A stretch of 59,658 bases of DNA from an uncultured Flavobacteriaceae bacterium (lineage in GTDB: Bacteria > Bacteroidota > Bacteroidia > Flavobacteriales > Flavobacteriaceae). Position 1 is the stretch's first letter. Each line of letters starts with the position of its first letter. Positions 1-8,031 of the stretch are shown here, in pieces. The DNA lies in NCBI GenBank assembly GCA_947498845.1, contig CANMLX010000029.1:1-59658 (forward strand), written 5' to 3'. The position numbers were made by a program, and so were the translations under genes. The notes below the pieces were generated by a model. It did not search any database. It saw only the letters and a list, made by a program, of their open reading frames with translations, and was not told the DNA's origin.

Positions 1-120
1 AGGTGTCAAAAATGTAGAATTCTTTCTCTTTAGATTAACGCAAATTTTTGCCTAAACACAACTTTCGCGCTTGATCCATACTTTTTTTTATTTGATATTA
101 TATGGTATAAAATGATAAAA

Positions 121-149
121 GCCCACAAACATTATGTTTGTGGGCTTTT
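121..149 (-). terminator. Terminator of tRNA-Ser
   Basis: An 11-bp perfect stem (121-131 with 135-145, loop TTA) is flanked by A and T runs on both sides. It lies just downstream of the tRNA on the minus strand and would work in either direction. Confidence 0.85.
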
Positions 150-172
150 GGTAGAATTTAGTAAATTCTCAG

Positions 173-257
173 CGGAGAAAGAGGGATTCGAACCCCCGGA
201 GGTGTGACCCTCAACAGTTTTCAAGACTGCCGCATTCGACCACTCTGCCATTTCTCC
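173..257 (-). tRNA. trnS: tRNA-Ser (anticodon TGA)
   Basis: This is a class II tRNA of 85 nt read on the minus strand. The acceptor stem GGAGAAA pairs with TTTCTCC (251-257 with 174-180), followed by one discriminator base. The anticodon loop reads CTTGAAA, giving anticodon TGA for serine UCA codons. A long variable arm (TTGAGGGTCACACCTCC region) is typical of tRNA-Ser, and the T loop GGTTCGAATC is intact. CCA is not encoded. A perfect promoter lies upstream and a terminator downstream, so it is a single-gene transcription unit. Confidence 0.97.
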
Positions 258-292
258 TGAGTGCCTCATCAGGTATTCCCTGAATGCGGGTG

Positions 293-324
293 CAAATATA
301 GTATCCTTTTTTAATTCTTTCAAA
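293..324 (-). promoter_or_regulatory. Bacteroidota-type promoter of tRNA-Ser
   Basis: On the minus strand TTTG (321-324) is followed by 20 nt and then TATATTTG (293-300). This is an exact match to the TTTG-N19-21-TAnnTTTG consensus of the primary sigma factor in Bacteroidota. It sits about 36 bp upstream of the mature tRNA end. Confidence 0.85.
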
Positions 325-436
325 TAAAAAGGTAACTTTTTAATATAAAGTTTAACCATGGTGAAATAATTTCATTTTCTATTGAATTAGTACTTAAAGA
401 TGATATCAAATCTTATTTTTGTTGAAAAATGTTATA

Positions 437-1069
437 ATGACAAACATTATAGAACAGCTACAGTGGCGTTATGCTACTAAAAAATTTGATAAATCAAAGA
501 TACTATCTGAAGTTAAATTAAATATTCTTAAGGAAGCATTTAATTTAACAGCAACGTCTTATGGTCTTCAAACATTAAAACTAGTAATAGTTAAAGATGA
601 AAAAATAAGAGCTCCATTAGTAGAACATGCCTATAACCAAAAGCAAGTTATAGAAGCGTCCCATTTATTGGTTATTTGTATTCATGATAATATTTTAAAA
701 GAAGAAGTTATAGATTACTACGATAATATTAAGCATATTAGAAACACCCCTGAGAATATATTAAAACCATTTAGAACAAATTTAATAGACATGATAGAAA
801 AAATGTCTGTTGAAGAATGCCAAAAATGGTCAACAAACCAAGCGTATATCGCTTTAGGTAATCTCATGACTATTTGTGCTATTGAAGAAATTGATGCTTG
901 CCCCATGGAAGGTTTTTCACCAGATGAATTCGATAACATGTTAGGCTTGAAAGAAATAGGCTTGAAATCGGTATTACTATTGCCCGTAGGGTATAGAGCA
1001 GATAATGATCTGTTTTCAGGATTAAAAAAAGTTAGAAAACCTATACAAGACGTTATTATAGAATTATAA
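437..1069 (+). CDS. NAD(P)H-dependent oxidoreductase, nitroreductase family
   Basis: A 210-residue FMN-dependent nitroreductase-like protein, probably a cytoplasmic homodimer reducing quinones or nitro compounds with NAD(P)H. The N-terminal RYATKKFD is the usual phosphate/FMN-contacting motif. TSYGLQ, then CPMEGF and PVGYRADND near the C-terminus, are also characteristic of NfsB-like members. The frame is open from a TTG at 419, but the ATG at 437 fits the family N-terminus (MTNIIEQLQWRY). The physiological substrate cannot be told from sequence. It stands alone, followed by a strong hairpin and then an unrelated aminotransferase. Confidence 0.9.
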   Translation: MTNIIEQLQWRYATKKFDKSKILSEVKLNILKEAFNLTATSYGLQTLKLVIVKDEKIRAPLVEHAYNQKQVIEASHLLVICIHDNILKEEVIDYYDNIKHIRNTPENILKPFRTNLIDMIEKMSVEECQKWSTNQAYIALGNLMTICAIEEIDACPMEGFSPDEFDNMLGLKEIGLKSVLLLPVGYRADNDLFSGLKKVRKPIQDVIIEL

Positions 1070-1074
1070 AAAAT

Positions 1075-1109
1075 GATTTAGAAATTTTAGTACTTAAAAT
1101 TTCTAAATC
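1075..1109. terminator. Intergenic hairpin between nitroreductase and aminotransferase
   Basis: A 15-bp perfect inverted repeat (1075-1089 with 1095-1109, 5-nt loop) lies in the 59-bp gap. It is flanked by A runs on the plus strand, so a U tract follows it only when read on the minus strand. As a terminator for the plus-strand genes it is therefore atypical. Confidence 0.45.
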
Positions 1110-1128
1110 AAAAAAAATAAAATAGAAT

Positions 1129-2328
1129 ATGCCAGGATTTGAACTATTTGGAGATAAAGAACGCCAAGAAGTAAACGATGTTTTAGATAACGGTGTTATT
1201 ATGCGCTATGGCTTTGATGGTATGCGTAAGGGACATTGGAAAGCAAAAGAGCTAGAAGTAGAACTACAGCACACATTTCAATCTAAACATGTACAATTAG
1301 TTTCTAGTGGTACAGCAGCTGTATCGGTTGCATTAGCATCTGCAGGGGTAGGCGCTGGAGATGAAGTAATTATGCCCACATTTACTTTTGTAGCCAGTTT
1401 TGAGGCTATTATGATGCTTGGAGCTATTCCAATATTAGTCGATATAGATGACACTTTAGGTTTAGATCCAAAAGCTGTAGAAGCAGCAATAACGCATAAA
1501 ACCAAGGCTATTATGGTGGTACAAATGTGTGGTAGTATGGCTAATATGGACGCTTTACAAAATATAAGTGATTCACATAATTTATTACTCGTTGAAGATG
1601 CTTGTCAAGCTATAGGAGGAACATATAAAGGAAAATCGCTTGGAAGTATAGGTGATTTAGGGTGTTTTTCTTTCGATTTTGTAAAGACTATAACCTGCGG
1701 TGAAGGAGGCGCAGTGGTAACAAACAATGAAACGTACTACACAAATGCCGATCATTACAGCGATCATGGTCACGATCATGTTGGTAACGATAGAGGGGCA
1801 GAAAGCCATCCGTTTTTGGGCTATAATTTTAGAATATCGGAATTACATGCAGCAGTAGGTTTAGCCCAGGTGAAGCGTTTGCCAGAGTTTTTAGAGATAC
1901 AAAAAAGAAACTTTAATATACTACAAGAAGCATTGGGAACCATTCCAGAAGTTACATTTAGAACAGTACCAGAAGGCGGAGAGGAAAGCTGTGCTTTCTT
2001 AAATTTCTTTTTACCCGATTTAGAAACTGCAAGACAAGTTATTCAAGGTTTTAAAGAGGGAGGTATAGATGTATGCTGGAATTATTATGATAACAATTGG
2101 CACTACATACGTAAATGGGAACATTTAAAAGAATTAAAGTCTTTATTTCCAATTTCTAAAGAAGTAAAAGAAGGTTTAAAATATCTTAAAACAAAAACCT
2201 TTGATCAATCTAATCATTATATAGGAAGAAATATATCTTGTTTAATTAAGTTGTCATGGACAGAAGTAGAAGTTAAGGACAGGGCAGAAAAGATGGTAGA
2301 AATAATTAAGGCTATATTAAAAATTTAA
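1129..2328 (+). CDS. DegT/DnrJ/EryC1/StrS family PLP-dependent aminotransferase
   Basis: A 399-residue fold-type I aminotransferase of the sugar-aminotransferase family. Members usually transfer an amino group from glutamate to a nucleotide-linked ketosugar. The PLP phosphate-binding segment SSGTAAVSVAL is at about 59-69. The aspartate that contacts the pyridine nitrogen lies in VEDACQAIGG (about 155-164). The Schiff-base lysine is K186 in SFDFVKTITCGEGG. The C-terminal region after 300 follows the usual length. It has no sugar-biosynthesis neighbours, so the substrate is open. Glycosyltransferases occur 16 kb downstream, and any link is speculative. Confidence 0.9.
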   Translation: MPGFELFGDKERQEVNDVLDNGVIMRYGFDGMRKGHWKAKELEVELQHTFQSKHVQLVSSGTAAVSVALASAGVGAGDEVIMPTFTFVASFEAIMMLGAIPILVDIDDTLGLDPKAVEAAITHKTKAIMVVQMCGSMANMDALQNISDSHNLLLVEDACQAIGGTYKGKSLGSIGDLGCFSFDFVKTITCGEGGAVVTNNETYYTNADHYSDHGHDHVGNDRGAESHPFLGYNFRISELHAAVGLAQVKRLPEFLEIQKRNFNILQEALGTIPEVTFRTVPEGGEESCAFLNFFLPDLETARQVIQGFKEGGIDVCWNYYDNNWHYIRKWEHLKELKSLFPISKEVKEGLKYLKTKTFDQSNHYIGRNISCLIKLSWTEVEVKDRAEKMVEIIKAILKI

Positions 2329-2823
2329 AATTTGTTTCTAACAAATGTATCACGGATTTGCCTTGAGTTTTTTTTATTAAAGGCAGTAAATTAATTTAAG
2401 TTATTTTAATATTATATAATCTTGAATAAGGTTTATTATCTAGTCCAAGGTTAAAACCCTGTAATTCCATTGCAGTTACTTTAGTTTCTATAAACCTTTT
2501 TGTGTGCCTTATGTCTATTTCGATCCCGAAGTTTCGGGAGAGAAATCTTATTATGAACCCAAAATTAAGAGATTCCTTTTCGTTAGCTACGCTAAATACT
2601 TTCAATTAAAAAATATTTAAATTTCAGTAGCATTCATAATGACAAGCTACCTCTAAAAAGAATTTCATTCTTTCATTTAAAACTATAGATTTTAAATCCA
2701 TAGTGGTTTATTTAAAATGTCGTGTTTTTTTCAAGTTTGACTTATGTTATTTATTATTAGATAATTAGAAGAGTATATACTATTTATCTAATTTTAATGA
2801 CTTAACTAAACAAACTAACATTT
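2329..2823. other. Gene-poor stretch upstream of the agarase gene
   Basis: About 495 bp between the aminotransferase and the agarase. It holds a short GC-rich hairpin (2524-2530 with 2533-2539, TCCCGAA/TTCGGGA) of a kind often seen in flavobacterial intergenic DNA. A 69-codon minus-strand ORF (2396-2605) spans it, but I see no domain or gene signal in that ORF. The agarase promoter should lie in the last 150 bp. I could not find a clear TAnnTTTG box there. Confidence 0.4.
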
Positions 2824-5800
2824 ATGAAAAGTTTACAACGCTCAATTTTTAAATTATTGGTCTTTATTTTATTAATATATAATACTATAAATGCACAAGA
2901 TTGGTCAGCAATACCTATACCTGCTAATGCTGGTGTAGGCAATGAATGGGTTTTAGATGATGAAGCATCAGATGATTTTAATTATACGTTTAATGCAACT
3001 ACATCTAGAACAACATTTGGTCCCGCAAGCAATCCTAATAAATGGACAAACTTTTTTCATAACAATTTTCAAGGACCAGGACCAACAAACTGGGAAGAAA
3101 ATAATATATCTGTTTCCGGAGGGTATTTACGCATATTAAATGACAGAGACTTTATAAATGGAGAACCTGTAACGAAAACGTATAAAGATGGAGGATATGT
3201 TACACGCCCAGAAACACAAGCAGGTTGTATTACAGCATCTAAAAGAGTTATATATCCAGTATTTATAGAAGCCTCATTGCAAGTGATGAATTCATCCATA
3301 GCGTCCGATATATGGTTGTTAAGTCCAGATGATACAGAAGAAATAGATATTATTGAAAGTTATGGAGGAGCAATGAGTGATAACAGAAATGCTTTTTTTG
3401 CATCGAGAGTACACCTGAGTCATCATGTTTTTATTAGAAGCCCATTTACAGATTATCAACCACGCGATTGGAATAGTTGGCATACTCAAAATGGCGTATC
3501 CCAATGGGGAGGAAGAACAGTAAGGATAGGGTTATATTGGAAATCACCAACAATTTTAGAATACTATATAGACGGTAATTTGGTAAGAATTATAGATAAC
3601 GATGCCATAGCTTCGTTATTACCAGATGGGACTTGGGAATACACTTATCCTGCTGGTGTTACAAGCACAGAAAAGAATGGTGAATTACAATTGATATCTG
3701 GAGGTCTAAGAGCAGGTTTTCAAGAAATGAATACCGCATCAAGTCTTGCTGAGGCAAAACAACTTTCGGAAATTAGTGTGATTGATCCATTTAATTACCT
3801 GGAAAATGGAAGAAGGTTTTCTAAAGAAATGGATATCATTATTAATACAGAAGACCAAAGTTGGCAAGCTACAGCAAATCGATCTCCAAATAATACAGAG
3901 ATATTAAATACAGATGATAATACGATGTTAGTTGATTGGATTCGTGTATATAAACCAGTTTCAATGGGAGATAGAGTGCGTAGTTTAACTTTTGATAATA
4001 AATCTAATTACATTCCTTCAGGAGATGTATTACCAGCTTTTTCGATAGGTGAAATTGCAGAAATAGATGTAACCTATGCAACAGGTATAAATAGTGGAGT
4101 AGAAGAAGATTTACATTATATAGCAACACAAATTCGTCAATTAGATGAGAATGGTACAGTTGTAGGTATTAGTGACTTTATTGCTCCTATTAATGGAAAC
4201 CAAGCAAATGCTACTACAACGTCATTTCAATATGAAATTCCATCAACATTTAACGATGGGGTTACGTCAATACCAACATCAGCAGACCTGCCTACTGGGC
4301 ATAAATTAGAATTATTTTTAGATATGTCTGTTAATGCAGGTTCTGATTTTGAGAATGTTGCGGAAGAAATTACATTAAATCCACCTGCACCAATAGATGA
4401 TAGAACGAGATTTGTTTCATTCGACAATAAATCAGATTATGTATTAGCTGGTGAAACACTACCAACTTTTGAATTAGGACAAACAATAGATTTAACAGTT
4501 TCATACGCTACAGGAATCACAAATGGCGTTGAGGAAGATTTAAGTTATGTAGCAACTATGCTAAGACAATTAGATGAAAATGGACAGAATTTTAAAACAA
4601 GTAATTTTAATGCTGTTATATTAGACGATGCTGTTAATAAAGATACTGTAGATTATCAATTTACAATACCTTCTACTTTTGATGATGGTAGTGTTGTACC
4701 TACCTCTGAAGATTTACCAGATGGTCACAAACTTGTATTGCTAATATTTATGTCTGTAGATAATGACGCTGTATTAGCTAGTGGTTCGGAAGATATTATA
4801 TTAATTCCATTACAACCTAGGAATCGCTTTGTTACGTTTACTAATATATCAAATTATATTGCACCAGGGGAGACTGTCCCTACTCTAGATGTTGGACAAA
4901 CACTTAATATTACTGTAGATTATGCTACAGGCGTTTCTGCAAGTGGTGTAGAAGAAGATTTAGGATATATAGCAACAATGCTAAGAGAATTAGATGAAAA
5001 TGGACAAGTAGTTAAAACAAGTGCATTTAATGCTGTAGTTTCTGGTGATGCGTCTAACAGAGGCACAGCTAGCTATCAATTTACTATCCCATCGACTTAT
5101 TCAGAAGGTAGCTCAGTCATTAAAACTGAAGATTTGCCAGAAGGACATAGGATTGTATTACTAATATTTATGTCTGTAGATAATGATGCTGCATTAGCCA
5201 GTGGTTCAGAAGATATTATATTAGCACCACCCGCACCAAGAGATCGCACTATTAGTTTTGATAATATAAATGATTATATATTAGCTGGAGAAACATTGCC
5301 TACTTTTGAGCTAAATCAAAATATTAATCTTACAATTACATATGGTACAGGGGTAGCAAACGATGTAGAAGAAGACTTAGGTTATATAGCAGTGATGCTA
5401 AGACAACTTGATGAGAGTGGGCAAATAGTAAATACAAGTAACTTTAATGTAGCTATAAATAATAATGCTTCCAATGCAGGTACAATAGATTATCAATTTA
5501 CAATACCTTCTACTTTTGCTGATGATAGTTTAATACCTACAACAACAGATTTACCTGAAGATCACCAACTAGTGTTATTAATTTTTATGTCTGTAGATAG
5601 TGATAGTGGTTTTGCAGATGCAAATACACACGCTATAATCGTTGAAGAAGGGGTATTATCGATTCAATCAAATAAGACGAAAGATAATAATACTATTGTA
5701 GTTAGTCCTAACCCATTTACTGATGTATTACAAATAGAAACTAATACTAATATTCCTTGGGAATTATATAATTTACAAGGTCAAAAAGTATTGTCTGGGG

Positions 5801-5892
5801 TTTCAAAAACAGTACAAGCTGGGGTTTTACCACCTGGGTTATACTTATTATCTGTAGATAATAAAAGCATGGTTAAGGTTATAAAAAAGTAA
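2824..5892 (+). CDS. Secreted beta-agarase (GH16) with four C-terminal repeat domains and T9SS sorting domain
   Basis: A 1022-residue extracellular endo-hydrolase expected to cut beta-1,4 bonds in agarose. A signal peptide covers residues 1-24 (ending NAQ). The GH16 catalytic domain spans about 25-378. It contains the active-site motif EIDIIE (nucleophile E173, D175, acid/base E178). Segments such as SDIWLLSPDD, HLSHHVFIR, MDIIINTEDQ and DWIRVYKP closely resemble my recollection of Zobellia beta-agarases. Four repeats of about 133 residues follow (roughly 384-515, 528-662, 668-801, 807-940), each with the pattern FDNxSxY, YATG, VEEDLxYxAT and IPSTF. A T9SS type A tail (about 946-1022, SPNPF to KVIKK) ends the protein. 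The repeats are perhaps carbohydrate-binding or spacer modules. Agarase is more likely than porphyranase, but activity is inferred. Confidence 0.9.
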   Translation: MKSLQRSIFKLLVFILLIYNTINAQDWSAIPIPANAGVGNEWVLDDEASDDFNYTFNATTSRTTFGPASNPNKWTNFFHNNFQGPGPTNWEENNISVSGGYLRILNDRDFINGEPVTKTYKDGGYVTRPETQAGCITASKRVIYPVFIEASLQVMNSSIASDIWLLSPDDTEEIDIIESYGGAMSDNRNAFFASRVHLSHHVFIRSPFTDYQPRDWNSWHTQNGVSQWGGRTVRIGLYWKSPTILEYYIDGNLVRIIDNDAIASLLPDGTWEYTYPAGVTSTEKNGELQLISGGLRAGFQEMNTASSLAEAKQLSEISVIDPFNYLENGRRFSKEMDIIINTEDQSWQATANRSPNNTEILNTDDNTMLVDWIRVYKPVSMGDRVRSLTFDNKSNYIPSGDVLPAFSIGEIAEIDVTYATGINSGVEEDLHYIATQIRQLDENGTVVGISDFIAPINGNQANATTTSFQYEIPSTFNDGVTSIPTSADLPTGHKLELFLDMSVNAGSDFENVAEEITLNPPAPIDDRTRFVSFDNKSDYVLAGETLPTFELGQTIDLTVSYATGITNGVEEDLSYVATMLRQLDENGQNFKTSNFNAVILDDAVNKDTVDYQFTIPSTFDDGSVVPTSEDLPDGHKLVLLIFMSVDNDAVLASGSEDIILIPLQPRNRFVTFTNISNYIAPGETVPTLDVGQTLNITVDYATGVSASGVEEDLGYIATMLRELDENGQVVKTSAFNAVVSGDASNRGTASYQFTIPSTYSEGSSVIKTEDLPEGHRIVLLIFMSVDNDAALASGSEDIILAPPAPRDRTISFDNINDYILAGETLPTFELNQNINLTITYGTGVANDVEEDLGYIAVMLRQLDESGQIVNTSNFNVAINNNASNAGTIDYQFTIPSTFADDSLIPTTTDLPEDHQLVLLIFMSVDSDSGFADANTHAIIVEEGVLSIQSNKTKDNNTIVVSPNPFTDVLQIETNTNIPWELYNLQGQKVLSGVSKTVQAGVLPPGLYLLSVDNKSMVKVIKK

Positions 5893-6023
5893 AGAAAATC
5901 TAATCTATTGGTTTTAACACTATAAGAGAGAATCCTCTGAAGGGTGCTCTCAAACTATTTAAAATCTGATTTCGATTTAAGAATCTTAGATAAAAATCAA
6001 TAAACATGCTAGATTCAACTTAT

Positions 6024-6060
6024 AATTACGATAAACTAGCCAGCCTAGTTTATCGTAATT
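6024..6060. terminator. Strong hairpin between convergent genes
   Basis: A perfect 16-bp stem with a 5-nt loop (CCAGC) in the convergent gap. It lacks a clean T tract, so it may be a bidirectional transcription stop or simply a palindromic repeat remnant. Confidence 0.45.
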
Positions 6061-6216
6061 TAAGGAAGAAGATGGCGTGTTTAGTGGTTTTTAGCTAGAA
6101 ATTAATACATTTTCATAGTTTCTAAGCGTGACATAATACGCTTGTTTCAATTAAGTAATTGATAGATAAGTGTTTGTATTTTAAAAAATAGTGTTCTTAA
6201 GTCGAACTCAGGTTAC

Positions 6217-6246
6217 TTTACAGTATATTCATTTAAGAATTTGTAT
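6217..6246 (+). repeat. Solo end fragment of the ATACCAATT palindromic element
   Basis: These 30 bp match the right end of the full elements elsewhere in the window (TTTACAGTATATTC, then ATTTAAGAAT). A single base is missing in the terminal TTGGTAT, which reads TTGTAT here. No left end is adjacent, so this is a decayed remnant. Confidence 0.7.
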
Positions 6247-6351
6247 GAAACATTTTGAAAAACGTAGCGGTAGCGCTATAAATAAGACATAGCTTTTCAT
6301 AAATAGCATTAGGAAAGATTATTAAGTTAAGGCGGTATGGTCTAGATGTAT

Positions 6352-7512
6352 TTAGTACTTAACATACTCAACAATTTCAAGGCCATAGCCAATCATACCA
6401 ACGCGTTTGGTTCTTTCACTATTAGAAATTAAACGTAGTTTGTGAATATCTATATCGTGTAAAATTTGTGCACCAATACCAAAATCTCTGGCGTCCATAT
6501 TTATTTTAGGAGCTTTAGAAACTTTATTGGTTTGTTGGTGTTCCTTTAAAAAAGATAACCTATTTAAAATATTAGTACTTTGCGCTTCTTGGTTTATAAA
6601 AATAATAGCACCTTTACCATCTTTGTTAACCACATTAAACATATCGTTTAGTTGCTTATCCACATTATTGGTTAAGGTTCCTAGAATATCGTTATTTATT
6701 AAGGTAGAGTTAATACGCGTAAGCACTGGTTCGTCATTTTTCCATTGCCCTTTAGTAAGCGCTATATGGATTTGATTATTAGTGGTCTGTTTATATGCGC
6801 GTAGTCTAAAATTTCCAAAACGTGTTTGAATTTCAAAATCCTCCATTTTTCTAATTAAAGAATCATGTTGCATTCTATAAGCCACTAAATCCTCGATAGA
6901 AACAATTTTAAGATCAAATTTTTTAGCTACTTCAACAAGTTGTGGTAAACGCGCCATTGAGCCATCCTCATTCATTATTTCTACAATAACTCCAGCTGGT
7001 TTTAAGCCAGCTAATCGAGCAAAATCAATAGCAGCTTCGGTATGTCCAGTACGCCTTAAAACACCACCTTCTTTTGCTACCAGAGGAAAGATATGCCCTG
7101 GTCTTGCCAATTCATGAGGTTTTGTAGCATGATCTATAAGTGCTTTTATAGTTTTAGCTCTATCACTAGCAGAAATACCTGTGGTAACCCCATTACCTCT
7201 TAAATCTACAGAGACAGTAAAGGCTGTTTCCATGGGATCGGTATTATTATTAACCATCATGTTTAATTCAAGCTCTTTACAACGATTCTCTGTTAAAGGC
7301 GCACAAATAAGACCACGGCCATGAGTCGCCATAAAGTTGATCATCTCTGGTGTTACTCTATCTGCGGCTGCTAAAAAATCACCTTCATTTTCCCTATTTT
7401 CATCATCAACAACAATAATAACTTTACCATTTCTTATATCTTCTATGGCTTCATGAATAGAATTCAATTTGAATTGTGATGCGTTTTCGCTAGTTATCTT
7501 TTTTGCTATCAT
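6352..7512 (-). CDS. ribBA: RibBA: 3,4-dihydroxy-2-butanone-4-phosphate synthase with a degenerate GTP cyclohydrolase II domain
   Basis: A 386-residue riboflavin biosynthesis protein. Residues 1-210 are a complete RibB domain that makes dihydroxybutanone phosphate from ribulose 5-phosphate. It has the acidic loop DDENRENEGDF (36-46) and RTGHTEAAIDFARLAG (154-169). Residues 220-386 align in length with GTP cyclohydrolase II. However, the zinc cysteines (usual RxHSEC and CDCG) read RINST and NNVDKQ, and the usual QEGRGIGL reads QEAQSTNIL. The cyclohydrolase half is therefore almost certainly inactive, and another RibA must exist elsewhere. A TATCTTTG box lies only 4 nt before the ATG. Confidence 0.93.
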   Translation of the reverse strand: MIAKKITSENASQFKLNSIHEAIEDIRNGKVIIVVDDENRENEGDFLAAADRVTPEMINFMATHGRGLICAPLTENRCKELELNMMVNNNTDPMETAFTVSVDLRGNGVTTGISASDRAKTIKALIDHATKPHELARPGHIFPLVAKEGGVLRRTGHTEAAIDFARLAGLKPAGVIVEIMNEDGSMARLPQLVEVAKKFDLKIVSIEDLVAYRMQHDSLIRKMEDFEIQTRFGNFRLRAYKQTTNNQIHIALTKGQWKNDEPVLTRINSTLINNDILGTLTNNVDKQLNDMFNVVNKDGKGAIIFINQEAQSTNILNRLSFLKEHQQTNKVSKAPKINMDARDFGIGAQILHDIDIHKLRLISNSERTKRVGMIGYGLEIVEYVKY

Positions 7513-7516
7513 AATG

Positions 7517-7524
7517 CAAAGATA
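7517..7524 (-). promoter_or_regulatory. Possible -7 box of ribBA
   Basis: TATCTTTG (TAnnTTTG consensus) read on the minus strand, 4 nt before the ribBA ATG, implies a very short or absent leader. No TTTG -33 element is visible at the right distance, so the call is tentative. Confidence 0.4.
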
Positions 7525-7554
7525 TTGCTTATTTAAGTTTTTTTAATGAATTTT

Positions 7555-7884
7555 ATACCAATTCTTAAATGAAAATACTGTAAAGTAAAATGATGGATTT
7601 TGTAATTATACGAGGTAGAAAAAATAAGCATAGCCGTAGTTACGGTTCTTTTTTATGTTGAAGATAGAATTTTAAAAGACACTTTTTAACTCAGTAAATT
7701 CATTGGTCTCAAATTTAGTCAAAACTATGTACTTTAGTGCATATCGCTTTAGCTTCTAAAAACTTTTGACACGAATTACACGAATTTACACAGATTTGAT
7801 TAGGTATTTCACCTAGCAGACTTTCAGTCTGCGAACCAAGTCTATGAACTTACAGTCCATAGTGGTTTAGTTGGGAATTGGTAT
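7555..7884 (-). repeat. ATACCAATT palindromic element, copy 1 (carries an insertion)
   Basis: This copy is in reverse orientation relative to the copy at 31424. The first 159 bp match the other copies. Shortly before the terminal GGAATTGGTAT it is interrupted by about 160 bp of other DNA (roughly 7714-7872). The inserted part includes small hairpins such as GCAGAC/GTCTGC (7816-7832). It fills most of the 519-bp gap between ribBA and the LptF/G gene, which holds no gene. Confidence 0.75.
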
Positions 7885-8031
7885 TATTAGTGAAACTCTA
7901 TTTTGAAAATTGCATAGCAATGCATTCAAAATGGTAAGTTGAGCTAATCCCGATTTTTAGCAGGATCTTAGATTTAATAACTTGGCTTTTGGGATGTTTT
8001 TAGATTCCAGAGTCTAATCTAATAATATCTT

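Larger units (their letters stand above)
5893..6351. other. Convergent gene-poor stretch between agarase and ribBA
   Basis: About 459 bp with no credible ORF. It contains a strong 16-bp inverted repeat (6024-6039 with 6045-6060) and a solitary right end of the ATACCAATT repeat family (6217-6246). The rest shows nothing recognisable. Confidence 0.5.

Noticed and set aside
132..359. Minus-strand ORF across the tRNA
   Set aside because: It runs through the tRNA-Ser and its promoter and terminator; the tRNA explains the sequence.
2396..2605. Minus-strand ORF of 69 codons between the aminotransferase and the agarase
   Set aside because: It spans a GC-rich intergenic hairpin, has no recognisable domain or clear ribosome-binding context, and reads like chance or decayed repeat sequence.
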